Origin: Prinia subflava
Taxonomy: Eukaryota > Chordata > Aves > Passeriformes > Cisticolidae
Reading direction: 5' to 3'
Assembly (NCBI RefSeq): GCF_021018805.1
Contig: NC_086266.1
Coordinates: forward strand, 2,728,001-2,792,000
Length of the DNA stretch: 64,000 nt
The first letter of the stretch is position 1. Each line of letters opens with the position of its first letter. The notes beneath the pieces are model-generated. The model was not told where the DNA came from. It searched no databases and saw only the letters and a list, made by a program, of their open reading frames with translations. Both the position numbers and the translations under genes were made by a program. Of the stretch, positions 1-11,999 are shown piece by piece.

Positions 1-138
1 GTCTGATTGGGAATTTCCAACTAAAAATAGTATCAGAATATTTTTTAAGTGGGACCAATTACAAAAATCAACTCTCCAGCAAAGAGCACTCAACAGAACA
101 GAACGCTAATGAGGTCACTGGAAACAGCCCACTTGTAC
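1..138 (-). other. AFF2: AFF2 intron, 5' end (partial)
   Basis: This is the beginning of the intron that follows the 87-nt AFF2 exon on the minus strand; it runs off the left edge of the window. It opens with GTACAA, a functional-looking but weak donor because +5 is not G. If the donor is not used, translation continues for only seven codons (VQVGCFQ) before a TGA. No other exon is visible in this stretch. Confidence 0.85.
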
Positions 139-225
139 CTTGCTTGGGATAGAAAACTTGGTCTGCTCAGCCTTGCCAGGAGTGTGAATAGCAGTAAGAG
201 GAGGAGGCCAGGAATGGGTCATCTC
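139..225 (-). CDS. AFF2: AFF2 (FMR2) internal coding exon, 87 nt
   Basis: Read on the minus strand, a pyrimidine-rich acceptor ending CCCTAG is followed by 29 open codons and a GTACAA donor. The peptide starts [16 protein letters not shown], continues GKAEQTK and ends FSIPSK. This is the conserved ALF (AF4-LAF4-FMR2) homology segment of the AFF family, nuclear scaffold proteins linked to transcription elongation and, for AFF2, RNA binding and splicing. The segment lies upstream of the MLEDDLKLSS acidic activation region, which is not in this window. Both boundaries are phase 0, so the exon can be included or skipped without a frameshift. EQ..FSIP near the end favours AFF2 over AFF1, AFF3 or AFF4, whereas [10 protein letters not shown] is the form I remember for AFF1 and AFF4. 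The family assignment is very secure. The paralogue assignment rests mainly on the neighbouring 45-nt exon. It is a partial gene: one exon of a transcript with many exons. Confidence 0.93.
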
Positions 226-550
226 CTAGGGAAGAGAGAAAAGGTTTAGGAGACAAATTCACGTGCATAAAGGAGAAAGAGAGCTGAAAATGGTCACATC
301 TGCTCCACTGAGGATGCTCAAGGAATCGACCCCCTCACACCCTTTAATTTCAGATGAACACCTTGACAAATCCACAGGCAAAACTTCCTCAGAATGAGAG
401 TGAGGACAGGTTTTACTCTTGAAAATTGGGACCATCCATCTCTTCATCAGAGGGCTCCACCTCCTGCCAAGCTGAACAGGGCAGGGTTTTACCTGCGGAG
501 CCCAGGCAGGAGGGGAGCACTAGGGAGTGAGAAATTATGTAGTTAGCTGA

Positions 551-618
551 AGAAACATATCTATATCTCCCTACAGAAACATCTACATCTCCCTACAGAA
601 ACATCTATATCTCCCTAC
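551..618. repeat. 22-bp tandem repeat, about 3 copies
   Basis: Three copies of a unit of the form AGAAACATCTAYATCTCCCTAC occur at 551-574 (with two extra bases), 575-596 and 597-618. The copies are nearly identical, so the expansion looks recent. It lies a few hundred bases upstream of the acceptor of the 87-nt AFF2 exon. No coding content. Confidence 0.9.
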
Positions 619-3094
619 AGAAAGGTGCCAGAGCACTGTCGACCAAAGAGCCTTGAATGGTGGTAGAGACACTTTTGAGTTTATTCATCTGAAAAATGCC
701 ACTTCAAAATGTCTAGGTCACCACACAGCTGCATGTTCCAGCCCCACAGAGCTGAGCCACAGAAGTAAATCACTCAGAAATGGCAGTGAAGGGCCAAAAT
801 CCCCAAAATCCCACCCTACACCCTGCAGGGATGTGGCTGCTCTGCTCCATTCCTTAGGCACAGATAGGTAACTCTGGAGCATCAGAAGAAAAGATGTTAT
901 TTCTTTAATAATTCACATGACTTCACCACTCTTTCTTGTGCCTCAATTCCTTCTGGAGGTCCCTCATCTTTAGGTACTTGCTGAGCTCTATTTTAGCTTG
1001 TGAAATCTGATATATCCACCTTCTAATATGTTAAGAATATAAAGAGCTACACAGACTGTGTGTGTTGTGTGTGAATCCATTAAGATGTGTCTATAACCAC
1101 CTGAGTTTGTAAACACCTGGGAAAATAGACAGGGAATTAAATTCGTCGTTTTTTTTTTTCCAGGAAAAGTTAAAACACTTTAATCAATCCAAATTTGGAA
1201 GTATTTAGAAATTCCTGGAAGTAAAAATAATAAAAGCGAGCATATGAAACACTTTAAAGAGGAATTTAATGGAAACAAAGTAATCCCACAAAATTGAGTT
1301 AGGATTTATTTTCACGTGGTTTGGACTTAAAATAATTCCAAAATCATGTTAACTGCTGGAGTGGGTAGATGACTGCTATAGAAGCATGCTTTTTTTTTTT
1401 TTTACAGACCTGGAGATTAAATGCAAAAGTAAACCTGCACTGTTTCTTGGCTTAAAAGTCACTGTGGTCTTCTGATGTAGTAACATCAAGCATCCTCCTT
1501 TCTGAAAATTATTTAAACATTGTTTTAATTGACTCCATGTGTTTTATTTATTGGAGCTAGACATGCTTGTCTCTTCAGCTAAGTCTGGGGTTTTTTTGAC
1601 TATAAAAGCCCTCAGGTAAGTAACTAAGAAGGACACATGCAGACACGATCTAATGAATCACCCAAAACACAAATACCCCAAGCAAACCTTCTAAGGGGTG
1701 CAGAGGTACAAGGCCAAATAATGATTTAAATGGAAGGAGAAGACTGGGGAAGGATTTAAACTTGCAGGTTTCTAAGGAAGAGGTCAGAGAGAGAGAGAAC
1801 TGAGTACAGGGGATATGGGGCAGATGGTAAATAACTTTACAAAACCAGTCCCTAAAATTAATAGCCACCTTCAAGATTTATTTCCTGCCTCTGTATTGCA
1901 TTTTTCCATCATTTCCTTCTTGTTCAAAAGAAAGTGCCGTGTTTTTAAGTAGAGATAAAAGCACTGAGCCAGGCTCTAAGAGGTCATTATGGAAAAAAAA
2001 AGAAGCAGGATTGTGTACTCTGCGTTCCTACTGAGGCAGTTTCCCTTCCTAGTGTGCTCTGAACTGCTTTTCCTGATCTAATTTGAAATTTCCCAAGACA
2101 CAGGGCTCATGCTACTTCCCTTGGGAGGACTGAGGGGAGACAGGAGAACAGCCTTTAATTACAGAAAGAGCTGCTCCTACAGGAGAGAATAATCTGTCCT
2201 CCAGTTTTATGGAGGATATGAACTTCAACTGCAGCCAGAAAAATTCCAGTCAGACGTAAGGAAAAGCTCTTTAATGGAGAGGATCCTGCAGCACTGAAAC
2301 AGATTGCTCAGAGGGCTCCATGGGCTCCATCTGAGGAGGAACATGCCTAAGAACAGATAAGCACAAATCAGTCAGGCAGAATTGATTCCTACACTGGGAC
2401 AGGGATGAGATTTCTAAGAGCCTTCCCAGCCCTTTTTCTTGTTCTGCAGTTTTGATAGATCACAACTGGTTTGGCCAATCCCTACCCTTACTGTTCTCTT
2501 GTGGATACCTCCACAAAAAGGCAGAAAAAGAAAGCCATAATCCCATTTTTTTTTCCTTCTGTGGCCACAAAGGCAGTCTCAGGAATGACAATTTGCCACA
2601 TCATTGGAGGGCAGCCAGTGGAGCAGGAGGAGGACCAGCCCCACAGACACCACTAGCAATAAATTCAGTCTGAGGCTGCCTTATCTGTAATATTCTCTCT
2701 GTCACATGGTCCTCTCAGAACTTTTAAATCTTAGCTAAATCTGTTGCTTTAAACTCCCTCCAATTTTTGGAGACACAGCGTGTTAAAGTTGCATTCAGAA
2801 AAAATTAATATGTGAAGAATAGATGTTCTAAGGTTATTACAAACTTGGTGCTCCAGCTGGTGCTAAGCAACCTCCTGCCTTGATGAAATAAAGATAGGAA
2901 TAAAGACGGCCAAGTGATTTACCATTTATTAAAGACTCTATTAATGATTTATTAATGTTTTATTAACTATTTATCAGGGCAACCTTAGTAAAAAGCCTGT
3001 CTTGTTTCACAGCATCTTTCTGTATTCTGCATTTATGCAAACCTGATCAAGCTCTCTCTGCTAGGAAGCCAGTAATGCATGAGGGGCAGCCACA

Positions 3095-3146
3095 CTGGAT
3101 TTTATTTATTCAAAATAATACTGGATTTTATTTATTCAAAATAATA
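3095..3146. repeat. Perfect 26-bp tandem duplication
   Basis: The 26 bases at 3095-3120 (starting CTGGATTTTATTTATTC) are repeated without a mismatch at 3121-3146. It looks like a recent slippage duplication in AT-rich intronic DNA and is probably polymorphic. Confidence 0.95.
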
Positions 3147-6100
3147 CTTGTTGGTAACCATCCCCAGGGATGGGCACATCTTTTTGTCACAAGGGCCCCA
3201 CGAGGTAGGAAGTATGCATTGAACTATTAAATACAACATAAATTCCTGGCAACGCCACAGTATGGTATAAACAAAGGCACAATAAGTCATAAAAAGCTAA
3301 TTCTTTTGAAAGTTACTAATACCAACATATAATTTCATCTCTGCAATTTAAAAAACATTGGCAAAAACCCCCTCATTCTCCAAGCAAATAAGCAACTGTG
3401 TTTTGAAACTGTTCACTGCTGGCACTTGTTTAAGGGAATCTGGTAATTTGTTCCATCCATCCTCAGCTTCACAAGCAAGAAAGCATGTCTTGAATCGCCT
3501 CTTTTCTTCTCTGAAACTTAGGGTTCACACCAAGAGGAGAGCAGAGCTGTAATTTACTTACAAAATAAGACTACTCCTACCCCGAGGCACTCCACTGTGT
3601 GCATTTATACAATACATTACATCATCTCCTTTACGTTGCCAGATGTCATCAATTCATGGTTTTTTATACAACAGGGAGTTAGACAGTCACAGGACAAGAC
3701 CTTATCAATGGAATTTATTATAAAACGCATTAAATTTCTGAAGCAACTTACGGCAGCAGAGTGAAAAAATAAAATCTCCAAATTCAATATCAGGCAAAAT
3801 TAGATTGCTAAACTGCAAAACCTCTTGTTCTGTAAGCTTAGCACAGAAACTGGGTGAGTTTTATATTGTGCAATAATTTTTAGACCCATGTAACCAGCTT
3901 ATAACTTACATCCTGACAATATGATGAAACTGAGTCCAAAAATCATCAGGAATTTGAAAGCATTAACTTGTGCCAGAAAACACCAGCTTTGGTCTTAAAA
4001 CAGGAGCATTAATTACCTGAAATTGCATATAGGGACATTAAGAAACCAGGTTAGGCAACTTATTTGAATTTAAAGCCCAATTCTTTTGTTTAAGCCATGA
4101 TTTGCTTTCATTAAAATTGGACTCTGCGTTGTTCCTGATCAAATACAAAGAAATGAAGCTACCACAGGCTGCTGTAGAATACACAATGAAATCCTTTACA
4201 AAAGCTGTTTCTTTGCCTTCCAAGCCAAGACTCTGCCAGATCTCCTATTCTCTTACCACACAAGCAGCATTGCAGCAGGGTTTTCCTGCGTGGGTGTGCC
4301 AGGCCAGCATTTGTTTTTAATGTTGTTCTCACACAGTCTCATCACCTCCACTGTACTGCCCTTAAACCAGCAGTCTGAGGCTGAAGCAAAGACACAGTGA
4401 ACACCAAGAAAAGCTGAAATCTACCCTCACAAAGCTGGCTTTTTTCACCATTCCTTTCCCTTATCTGTGTGATGCTCTCCCTGCCGTGTGTCTCAGTTGA
4501 GAACTTGCTTCTCCCTTCATGCGTGAGGAATTCACTTTCCCCTGTGAAGCAGGGTTATCTTCCCAGTGCCTGCTTCAGGGACTATGAATGCTCTGCATGG
4601 CACAAACTGCCTCATTTTTTGTCTTATGCAGTGCCTAGGGCAGTGGTGAAACTTCTGAATATTGGCTGGAAATTTGGAACAGAGGTTAAGGGCTGAAAAA
4701 TCCAATGGATGTGTCCAAAATATGTATATATGGATAACACAGGCACAGCTTGATCAGTGCTCAGCAAGCCCTGGACGTACAAAGAAACTCCAAACTTAAG
4801 CCTGATCATTGGTTCCTCTAATTTTGTCATTTTGGGTTTTTTTGTGAAGTTAAAAAGCTTAGCATGTTTGCTACAAAATGCACTGTGGGTCCTCATCTGT
4901 AACACACAGGGAGAGTCCTTGCTGCCTCTCATGCTCAACCCTTTATTCTCTTACAGAAAGACCTCACCAGCCACCTGAAACCCTCTCGTGCAACCTGGCA
5001 TTTATTACAGTAATTTTAGCCTTTAGGAAAGAACAAACATTTCAGCCTGAATTTCCTTCTCCTCGCTTGTGCCTTGGAGCAGGTCTGTTCCTGCATCTGT
5101 GTGTCCTGTAAATCACGCCAGCACCTCCCTTTGATCCACTCCTGCTAAGCCAACAGGTGTAGAAAAAATCCAGCATGTTCTAGAAGATGTTTTGATACAA
5201 CATATACTTTTTTTGGCATGTCAGCCTTATCCAAATAAGCCAGCTTAAAAGAGTAAAGAAAACCGAAGCCAAAACATGCTGAGGTCTTTTTTGATCTCCT
5301 TGAAGGTATGGAGGGTTCAGAGCGTTTCTGGTAGACAGATTCCCACTGTTGCATACATTTGATTCCTCATTTCCCAGCATGTTCTTTCTGACCAAGCTAG
5401 CTGGAGGCTGGAACACTCGTGGCTGTCACTGAGGGCAGCTGAGGATGCCTGGTCCCACACAGAGTGGTCCCAGGGTCTGAAATCAGGATTTTCTGACTGA
5501 GCACCAGAGCCTCCTGTGCCTGCATTTTTAAAAAACTTCTGACATTGAAACAAACTCACTCCTAAAAACAGGGCTGGAAAAGGGCAAAGTCCGTAACCCT
5601 CCTGTCTCAAAGCACTACTCTGCCTCTTTTCCCACAGGAAAATCAATGAACAGGACACAAAAGCCACGGAGATGCTGTAAATCCGGCATTTAAACAGCAT
5701 TGCCAGACGATGACATGTGCTGTCCTTTCTGCTTCTAGATGGCCCAAAAGGAATGGCAAAAACTGTTCATTAATAAGAGTTTATCAGGGATGGTATGAGC
5801 AGCTTGGAACAAACCTGGAGCAAGCCCAAGAAGAGACCACCCAGCAGAGCTGTGGCTGCCCGCTCAGCTCCAGCTCCAGCTGGTGTCCAACACTGACAAC
5901 TGCCAGCTACCAAGCAAAGATGGACTGGAATAAACATGACAAAGGATGTTTTGCTTTGTTTTTGAAGTACAAAGTGCAGTGTATTGTTATGTTCCAGCAA
6001 CTACCAAAAGGAGATGTTGATCTCAGTTTGCTGGAGACGTGTGAAGGCTGGATGCAATAACACGGCGTTCTTTTTGAAGGGTGACTTGTAAGTGCAAGAT

Positions 6101-9100
6101 GCTAGAAAATGACAAAGCAGGCAGAATGATACATTTAGTCAAATTCCCTCTTCTTTTCAAAGAACACAAGCAGTTAGTGCAATGTTCCTTGGGGTTCCTG
6201 TATCCTTTCAAACATGAGCGCTTTCTTGTAGTATACACTTATCATATTAAGAAAAATGGTAATGAGGAGATCATGACAACCTCTTTTAAAAGAAACAATG
6301 ACTCAATTGCAAAGGAAAAAAAGGAGTGATAACTATTTTCATGGAAAGAAGCCTCCAGTGAACGCCTCACTGTTCTTTGTTTTTGTCTGAACTCAGGAAT
6401 GACAAGGGGCTGCTCTTCAGAAAAATTCTGAGCGCCAGTTTTCTTTTGATTGGTAGAACATTACTTTTTCAGATAAACTGGCAGTTCAGACCTCTTGTTG
6501 AAAAGATTAGGGACTCAAGAATTTAGAAATGATAAAATACTGGAAGAAGTGCGAAGGGATTAATTGGCTTGATTTAAATAAAAAAAAAAAATCACTACTG
6601 GGAATGTGCCCACAAACCAAAGATGATGTGTTTTTATCCTAAGGCTCAGAAGAGTATTTTTAAAGGTTACTGTACCTTGGTGTACACAACATTTTCTTTA
6701 GTGGGATACACTCATGGCAAAGAAATTAATGGACTACAAAGCCCAAAGGGGCTTTTAACACTCAGTGCTTGTGCAATAAATGCCATCAGAAGATCTCAAA
6801 GCATTCCTCACAAAAGAGCAGCACCTGCCATTTTCCAGCTTGGCTCCAGAGGTGAAATTTGGACCACGATTTAAATCCCTCAATCAACCCACAGCAAACA
6901 CAGGAATACAACTCTGCCCATTTTCCTTTCCTCTTAACCACCCATGCCAGTCTCCTGTGCCCTTGCAGGTTCATGCTGCTCCTAAAATATGAGTAGGTAT
7001 TTAAGTAGGTATTTCCACCTCCCCCAAAAATATTTGCTTTCACATTGGACAGAAATTTTGGAATAGAGAAAACATTTAAACAGGGGCTGAAAAGTGTTAA
7101 TAACAGGTTTCTAATGACAGCCACACCACAGCCCTGGCCCCAGGAGCTCTGGAAGGTCATGGAGCAACACTTGCAGCAGGTGGAATACACAGGGTATGCA
7201 GAACATTGGAAAAATAAATCTGGGCACTTGGGTCAGGCCTTCAGATCTTTGTTTGGAGAGAGCTTTTCTCTCCTGCCTCTGAACAATGGTCAACAAACAC
7301 CTCAAGGCCTTGAAGTAATAAAATCATCTTCATTCTAATGCTTAGAACCTGACATTTTCTTCAGCTGACTTCTGCAAGGCTGGATGCCTGTATGACTTCT
7401 TTTAAATAAATAAAAAAAAAATCCTTGGGAAAAAAAAAAGGAAAAAAACCCCACTCAGGCCAGATTTTCAAGCTACCCAAAAAAAAATTGTTACACCACT
7501 GACAAATCAATGTAGCAGGATCTACTGGCTAATTAAAGAAATGTGACAATTTTACTGTGATAATTTGAAAACACTCGAAAGTGTCACCTATCCACAGTGT
7601 GCATTCTTCTCAAATGTACATTAAAACCCATGTAGTGTAATAAGAAATTGAAAGGAACTTACACATTCAATAAAAACACAATTATAAGCATAATTTGAAA
7701 TGTACAGCTAAAATAGATTGGAAGTTCATAAGGTTTCTCAGAACATTAAATTCAATGACACACTTTCCTTAAAGAAATGTTAGAAATTGAGATAAGCCAC
7801 AATATGTAGCATAATTTTAAATATCTGATACAGCCTTGCTTTTGCCCAATTATCACACCAATAATTCCAGCTGAGGACATCAGTGCATTTTGCTAACTAA
7901 TTTAACTTTAACAATGGCAGTGTGGGTGAGGTTCTGTTTCACCATTTCACAGAGCAAAGGGGCATCTCAAGGTTATTCAGGAAGATTAAAGGTGGGATGT
8001 TTTATGTGCCACCACATGACTCCTCCCCAGGAAAACTCCACTTGCTTGTCCAAGGGGTCTCTCAGGAGAAAATAAAATAAGCTTTGATCCGTACACCAGT
8101 TTGTGTCTGTATTTTTGCCTTAAGAGGAAATCAGGAGTGGCTTCAGTTAAACCCAGCCCGCAGTGCATTGTGAAAATGGCAACAAGCATTCCTGGGGTCT
8201 GCTGGAACAGAACGTTTCCACCCATCTCCTCCCAGCCCAGCCATGAGATTCAAGGCTGAAACTTCAGTTTTGCTCCAGGTGTCAACTTCTTCCTGTCCCC
8301 TTTCCTTTTCTTCAAGGAGCTCAAAGCAGTAAAGCATCAAAAGTTGCAACATTCAGATAAAGCATCAAGGGGGAAACTGAGCATGCCTCAAGTACCTGGC
8401 ATCTTTTTAATCCATCACTTTAATTTCTCTAGTGCTTCCCTTACATATATTCCTTTTAACCATCAACCATTTCCTGATGCTCATAGCCAGAAACTTCAGA
8501 GGAAAGTTTCAAAAATGTAAACTCTTGAAACTGAAGGTTTGTTTAGTTTTATCTCCCCTTGGACACTGCAAGTGTCCCAGCCTTTTCCCAGTCTGCTTCT
8601 CTTGACTAATTGTGATTAGGCTGAGTTACCTTCACAGACCCCATGAGCCTCCTCAGAAGTGCTGAGTTATGGGGAAGCTTTCTACCAGGATTTAAACCAT
8701 GCAACTTTTGCCCTCAGGGCTGCAAAAACGGAGCTCTTCCCATTTTGTGAGAGAAAGAGCCACAGAAGATGTCACAGACGTTTCAAACCAGAATTGTTTC
8801 TAAGGCATGCATTCATTTCAGAGAGCCTAACACAATTTTAATATGTTTTCCATGTCTTCGTTCTGTGCCGAAAGCAATTTGTTATGCAGAGTACACATTA
8901 TTAATCTATTTAAATGAAAGGTAACATTGCCAGCAGTTTAAACACTCAGTGCCCAAATTTTCCATGTTGCACTTTGACGGGACGAGATGAAATAACAAAA
9001 ATGATTAATCTGAGACCAGAGGAATATTCTAATACCTGCATCTCAGAGTGGGACTAGATTGTTTTTTTGCTTAATGCTCTGTCAGTAAACTGTGTAAGGG

Positions 9101-10505
9101 GAGTATGGGAAATTCAGATGGCTTTTCTGCTTGGCCACACTGCAGACTGGCATTTTGGAATCAGCAGCAGCATTCCAGGATAGACACTCAACAGGCTCTG
9201 GAGTTCTTAATCACATTTTTATACAACATAAACTCATGCAAGCCCACAAGGTCCTTAGGACAGGATACCTGGTACAGCTGGAGACAAACACTGTAACTCT
9301 ACAGTCATGTTTAAAATTTTCCATCCAGTTCAGCACTCGGGGCCTTTTTCTGTTCATGGGAGCACACAAAAGGTCAGAGTTGATCTGACATGCCAGATTC
9401 CTTGGGTCTGTTTTCTTTCACACTTTCACTCCAAGATAAGGGAGTTACTCTTTATATAGAAGGATGAAAAAGGATGGGAATTCAGGTCCCATGGGTCTCC
9501 AAATCAGGAGCAGGAATCTTAGTTTCATGACATGCTCCACTCAGCTACAAGACTCCACTAAATTGTTTTCCCACATTTTTTTTGTCTCTTTCACTTATTT
9601 CTGGCACTGCAAAACTTAGTGGTATTTAAAAAAGCAGTATATAAAATAACCAATGTTTTTAAGTTCTGTAGAGAGTATATCTGATCTTCCACAAGAGTTG
9701 CAAAACCTACTATCTTTTCCTCTAAGAGAATAACTTTGCTTCAATTACAATCTTGTTTGAACTGGCTTTCAAACAATTACTTCGTATAGTCCCATAAAAA
9801 GTAATTATTTTTATAACAGAGTACTTAATCAGAGTGAGGATGCTGAGCATGTAACATTGCAATACATAGTGGATTGTTTCTGAGCTTACTTTCAATGAGG
9901 GAGAAAAACTAAAAATGGTTGTTTTGGTGCAAAAGAGGTGCTGAAGAGCTTGGAAAACAAACTTTATTCCTTCACTGGCAGTCACTCACTTATCATTTAC
10001 CATGGGAGTGTTTTGTTTCTCTTCAGGAGCAGCAATACATGCCCAAACTCTTGTGATGTCAGCTCACTTTACAGTAGTTTTAGTAGCAATGGTAAATCTG
10101 GCAATGCTGGCAGAATTATGCAATACTACTGAAATCAGCAATATTTCAATTTGGCAGTACAAAAGTGTGTGTTAAAATATTATGGTAAAGGAGATAAGAA
10201 AACAGTATTGAATAGTGAGTTTGAAATAGGTGCACAGCAATCTCTCTCTCTTTTCCTGAATACCTTTTGTAATCTTTTTTATTGTTACAGTGTAGACAGG
10301 CTGCAATAGACCCACCTAACGATCAGATTTTACATTTCAAAGTTCGCCGCTAAATAATTTATTTAATACCGCTATGAAAATAAAGCCTTTATTTGATAAA
10401 TGTGCCTGCAAGCTGGAATCAGACCTCGCTTGTCTGTCCTGACAAAGGTCTAATCTTTTGCTGCATTACATCTTGAAGAGGCATTTATCCCTGCAACAGG
10501 CAGGT

Positions 10506-10746
10506 GCGGAACACCAGCCCCGGAACGCGGGGAACTCGGCGCGCCCACGCGCATTTGTCAGCTCAGACAGACAACCTCTCCTCCCCGTCACCTCCCCAGC
10601 AGCACACACAGCCTGCCCTGCCTGCAGCTGCCAGCAAAAAGCAGATTTATACCACAGACCTGCACCACGAGTGCATCCCTCCCCTCACATGCAGCCCGTG
10701 CTGTGGGGATGCGCAGAACGCTCGGCGTCGTCTCGCCCGCTTCCCG
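10506..10746. promoter_or_regulatory. Intronic CpG-rich cluster
   Basis: About 20 CpG dinucleotides fall within roughly 240 bp. Two dense cores, near 10506-10551 (GGAACGCGG, GGCGCGCCC, ACGCGC) and 10711-10746 (CTCGGCGTCGTCTCGCCCG), are separated by a CpG-poorer stretch. The surrounding intron is AT-rich and strongly CpG-depleted, so retention of CpG suggests an unmethylated element such as an enhancer, an alternative promoter or a small CpG island. No TATA-like box or exon could be assigned. A GC-rich relic of an inserted element is the main alternative, because a retroviral fragment lies only 200 bp away. Confidence 0.45.
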
Positions 10747-10924
10747 CCCTGCCAGCCTGAACATAACTCTGGGTTTTAGACTTGATGCACCCTCCAGTTA
10801 ATCCTCGGTGCTCCCGAGGTGCTTTTCTCATGGGTGCCACCATAATGTGGTCACTGCAAGGGTGAATGGCCAAAAATTTGGACGATCCTGTTCTGCCATG
10901 GTCAGGTGCAGCACACGGGGGCCA

Positions 10925-10950
10925 AGGGTGTGCTCCAGGCTGGGAAGACC
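10925..10950 (+). repeat. 26-bp direct repeat, left copy
   Basis: This copy begins AGGGTGTGCTC and ends GGCTGGGAAGACC. It differs by one base (C/T) from 11166-11191. The similarity to the retroviral fragment begins at the next base, 10951. Confidence 0.9.
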
Positions 10951-11148
10951 CAGCTTTCATGTCTTTATGCAATTTTGGAATACAGGACTAACCCATACTT
11001 TGTCTCTCACTTTAGGGCTCGTTCCTTGCCTCCAGGATTTTTGGCAGAAGGAAATGCAAGAGCAGATAAACTAACAATAGTTGTTTCAAACATTTTTGAA
11101 CAAGCAAAACCGAGTCATGCCTTTTTTCACCAAAACGCACCAAAATTA
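10951..11148 (+). pseudogene. Endogenous retrovirus pol fragment (RNase H to integrase)
   Basis: An uninterrupted 66-codon plus-strand stretch carries two ordered retroviral landmarks. The first is the end of an RNase H domain, with FVSH, LPPGF and AEGNARAD, where the Asp matches the last catalytic acid of that fold. The second, about 17 residues on, is HAFFHQNA, the H-x3-H half of the zinc-binding HHCC motif at the start of integrase. The order and spacing match class II (alpha/betaretrovirus-like) endogenous elements. Only about 200 bp remain: no reverse transcriptase, catalytic integrase core, gag, env or LTR is visible, so it cannot be functional. The ends coincide closely with the flanking 26-bp direct repeats. 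The frame happens to run on into unrelated flanking DNA to 11274. Confidence 0.78.
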
Positions 11149-11165
11149 GAGATCCAAGAGCTTGC

Positions 11166-11191
11166 AGGGTGTGCTCTAGGCTGGGAAGACC
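11166..11191 (+). repeat. 26-bp direct repeat, right copy
   Basis: This is the second copy of the repeat at 10925-10950, with one mismatch. It follows the end of the pol similarity by 17 bases. The flanking sequence outside the two copies does not match. Confidence 0.9.
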
Positions 11192-11999
11192 TAAAACTGC
11201 CTTTTCCAGCTCCCAAAGAGCCTTTTGCACTCCAAGCTCACACCAGGCTGTCCTCAAATGACTCCAGCTGTTGATCTCACCCCTCCTGTGTGCAGACTGG
11301 ACAGTGCACAAAATGCTGAGAAAAGGCTTCCTTCAACCTTCCTGCAATTGTTGCTGAATGCTTGTGGTGATCAAGTTTGTGGTGATGCTGAGACCAGAAT
11401 TGAGCTGATCACCTACCAAACCAGGAAGGAGCTGCTCTCAAGGAAATATTCAGCATTTCCATTTTCTGGAGTGAGAAATGCGACATCTTGAGAGTCATCA
11501 GAGCAAAGGTCTCTGCTTTTTTGTATACCTAAAGTGATGCAGAAGTAACTCCTTTTCATTTTATAACAGCAGCAGTAACATAAGTGGAGCTGCTGCCAAT
11601 TTATACCAGTGTGGGAGGAAGAAGAATTCAATGAACTCAAATGAGATCAGAGGTCAGTGGAATTACCCCTTGATTTATACGGCTGTGAGAGCAGAAACCG
11701 GTTCTGCCTCCATTGAGAAAATGCTGATAAAAAGCTCGAAAATGCAATGGCTTAGAAATTGCTAAGAAATTAATTGTTTTTATCCATCCAAATCTTTGTG
11801 TACATAAGCAAAGTCTGAAGGAAAAAAACCATCTCTCAAAGCAGGCTATTACCCTTTCCTTGCATGCTTTCAAAGGCTGCACGCCAGAGCAGGGACAAAG
11901 GCCACAGATCCACATTTACACGCGGGTTAACTTTTCAATCCATTTTTTCATTTCACTAGAAATAATAAATCACCTTATCCAGGAGAAAGAAGCAGCCTG

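Noticed and set aside
10078..10110. Minus-strand peptide SIARFTIATKT resembling the AFF2 KLPKFTI segment that precedes the 45-nt exon
   Set aside because: It lies downstream of the 45-nt exon in transcript order, has no acceptor or donor at the right places, and meets a stop shortly after.
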